This document shows positions 6,812-6,841 of a stretch of 6,841 nucleotides of DNA, piece by piece. The position numbers were made by a program, and so were the translations under genes. The DNA comes from Elusimicrobiota bacterium (GTDB lineage Bacteria; Elusimicrobiota; Elusimicrobia; F11), in NCBI GenBank assembly GCA_022709485.1, contig JAKLIS010000071.1:1-6841 (forward strand), written 5' to 3'. Below the pieces are notes generated by a model. The model made no database searches. It was not told where the DNA came from and saw only the letters and a list, made by a program, of their open reading frames with translations. Position 1 is the first letter of the stretch, and the number at the start of each line of letters is the position of its first letter.

Positions 6812-6841
6812 ATGGCAATTATGGATCCAATTACAAACCCC
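6812..6841 (+). CDS. Possible start of a further gene, cut by window edge
   Basis: An ATG at 6812 (with a second in-frame ATG at 6821) opens a frame reading MAIMDPITNP that is still open at the last base. There is no Shine-Dalgarno; a TATAAA directly abuts the first ATG. Only ten codons are visible, so neither product nor reality can be judged. It is listed because the base composition changes here and the preceding AT-rich dyads look like an upstream region. Confidence 0.2.
   Translation, partial: MAIMDPITNP

Overview
This 6.8 kb window comes from a diderm (Gram-negative-type) bacterium. A TolC-type outer-membrane channel is co-transcribed with an RND inner-membrane pump, and a signal-peptide-bearing phosphatase implies a periplasm. 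Base composition is mixed: about half G+C in most genes, about 45% by hand count in the ZIP gene, and about 30% in the last 180 bases. Most starts lack an obvious Shine-Dalgarno sequence. The phylum cannot be fixed from sequence alone; an environmental lineage outside the well-studied Proteobacteria is a guess.

Layout. Left two thirds, minus strand: an operon reading right to left, with a TolC-family outer-membrane protein (4372 to 3086) followed, through a 4-base ATGA stop/start overlap, by a nearly full-length HAE-1-type RND efflux permease (3089 to beyond position 1). The permease leaves the window only a few to a few tens of codons before its expected end. No periplasmic adaptor (membrane fusion protein) gene is present between or upstream of these two genes. 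A 68-base divergent spacer (4373-4440) separates this operon from the plus-strand genes.

Right third, plus strand: a ZIP-family metal transporter (4441-5181) and, 40 bases later, a secreted PafA-like alkaline phosphatase (5222-6643) whose complete two-zinc active site can be read off the sequence. The pairing of a zinc-type importer with a zinc-dependent phosphatase is suggestive but not proven to be functional.

The final 198 bases are AT-rich and hold no complete gene. They contain a ribosome-binding-site-like sequence followed by a six-codon ORF, several short inverted repeats, three TATAAA motifs spaced at 11 and 21 bases, and a possible start of another gene at 6812.

The four protein genes all belong to recognised families. 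I see no phage, CRISPR, tRNA, rRNA or transposase gene and no clear evidence of a new system. The points most worth checking are the missing adaptor, the compact PafA-like enzyme, the zinc-gene pairing and the structured AT-rich tail.
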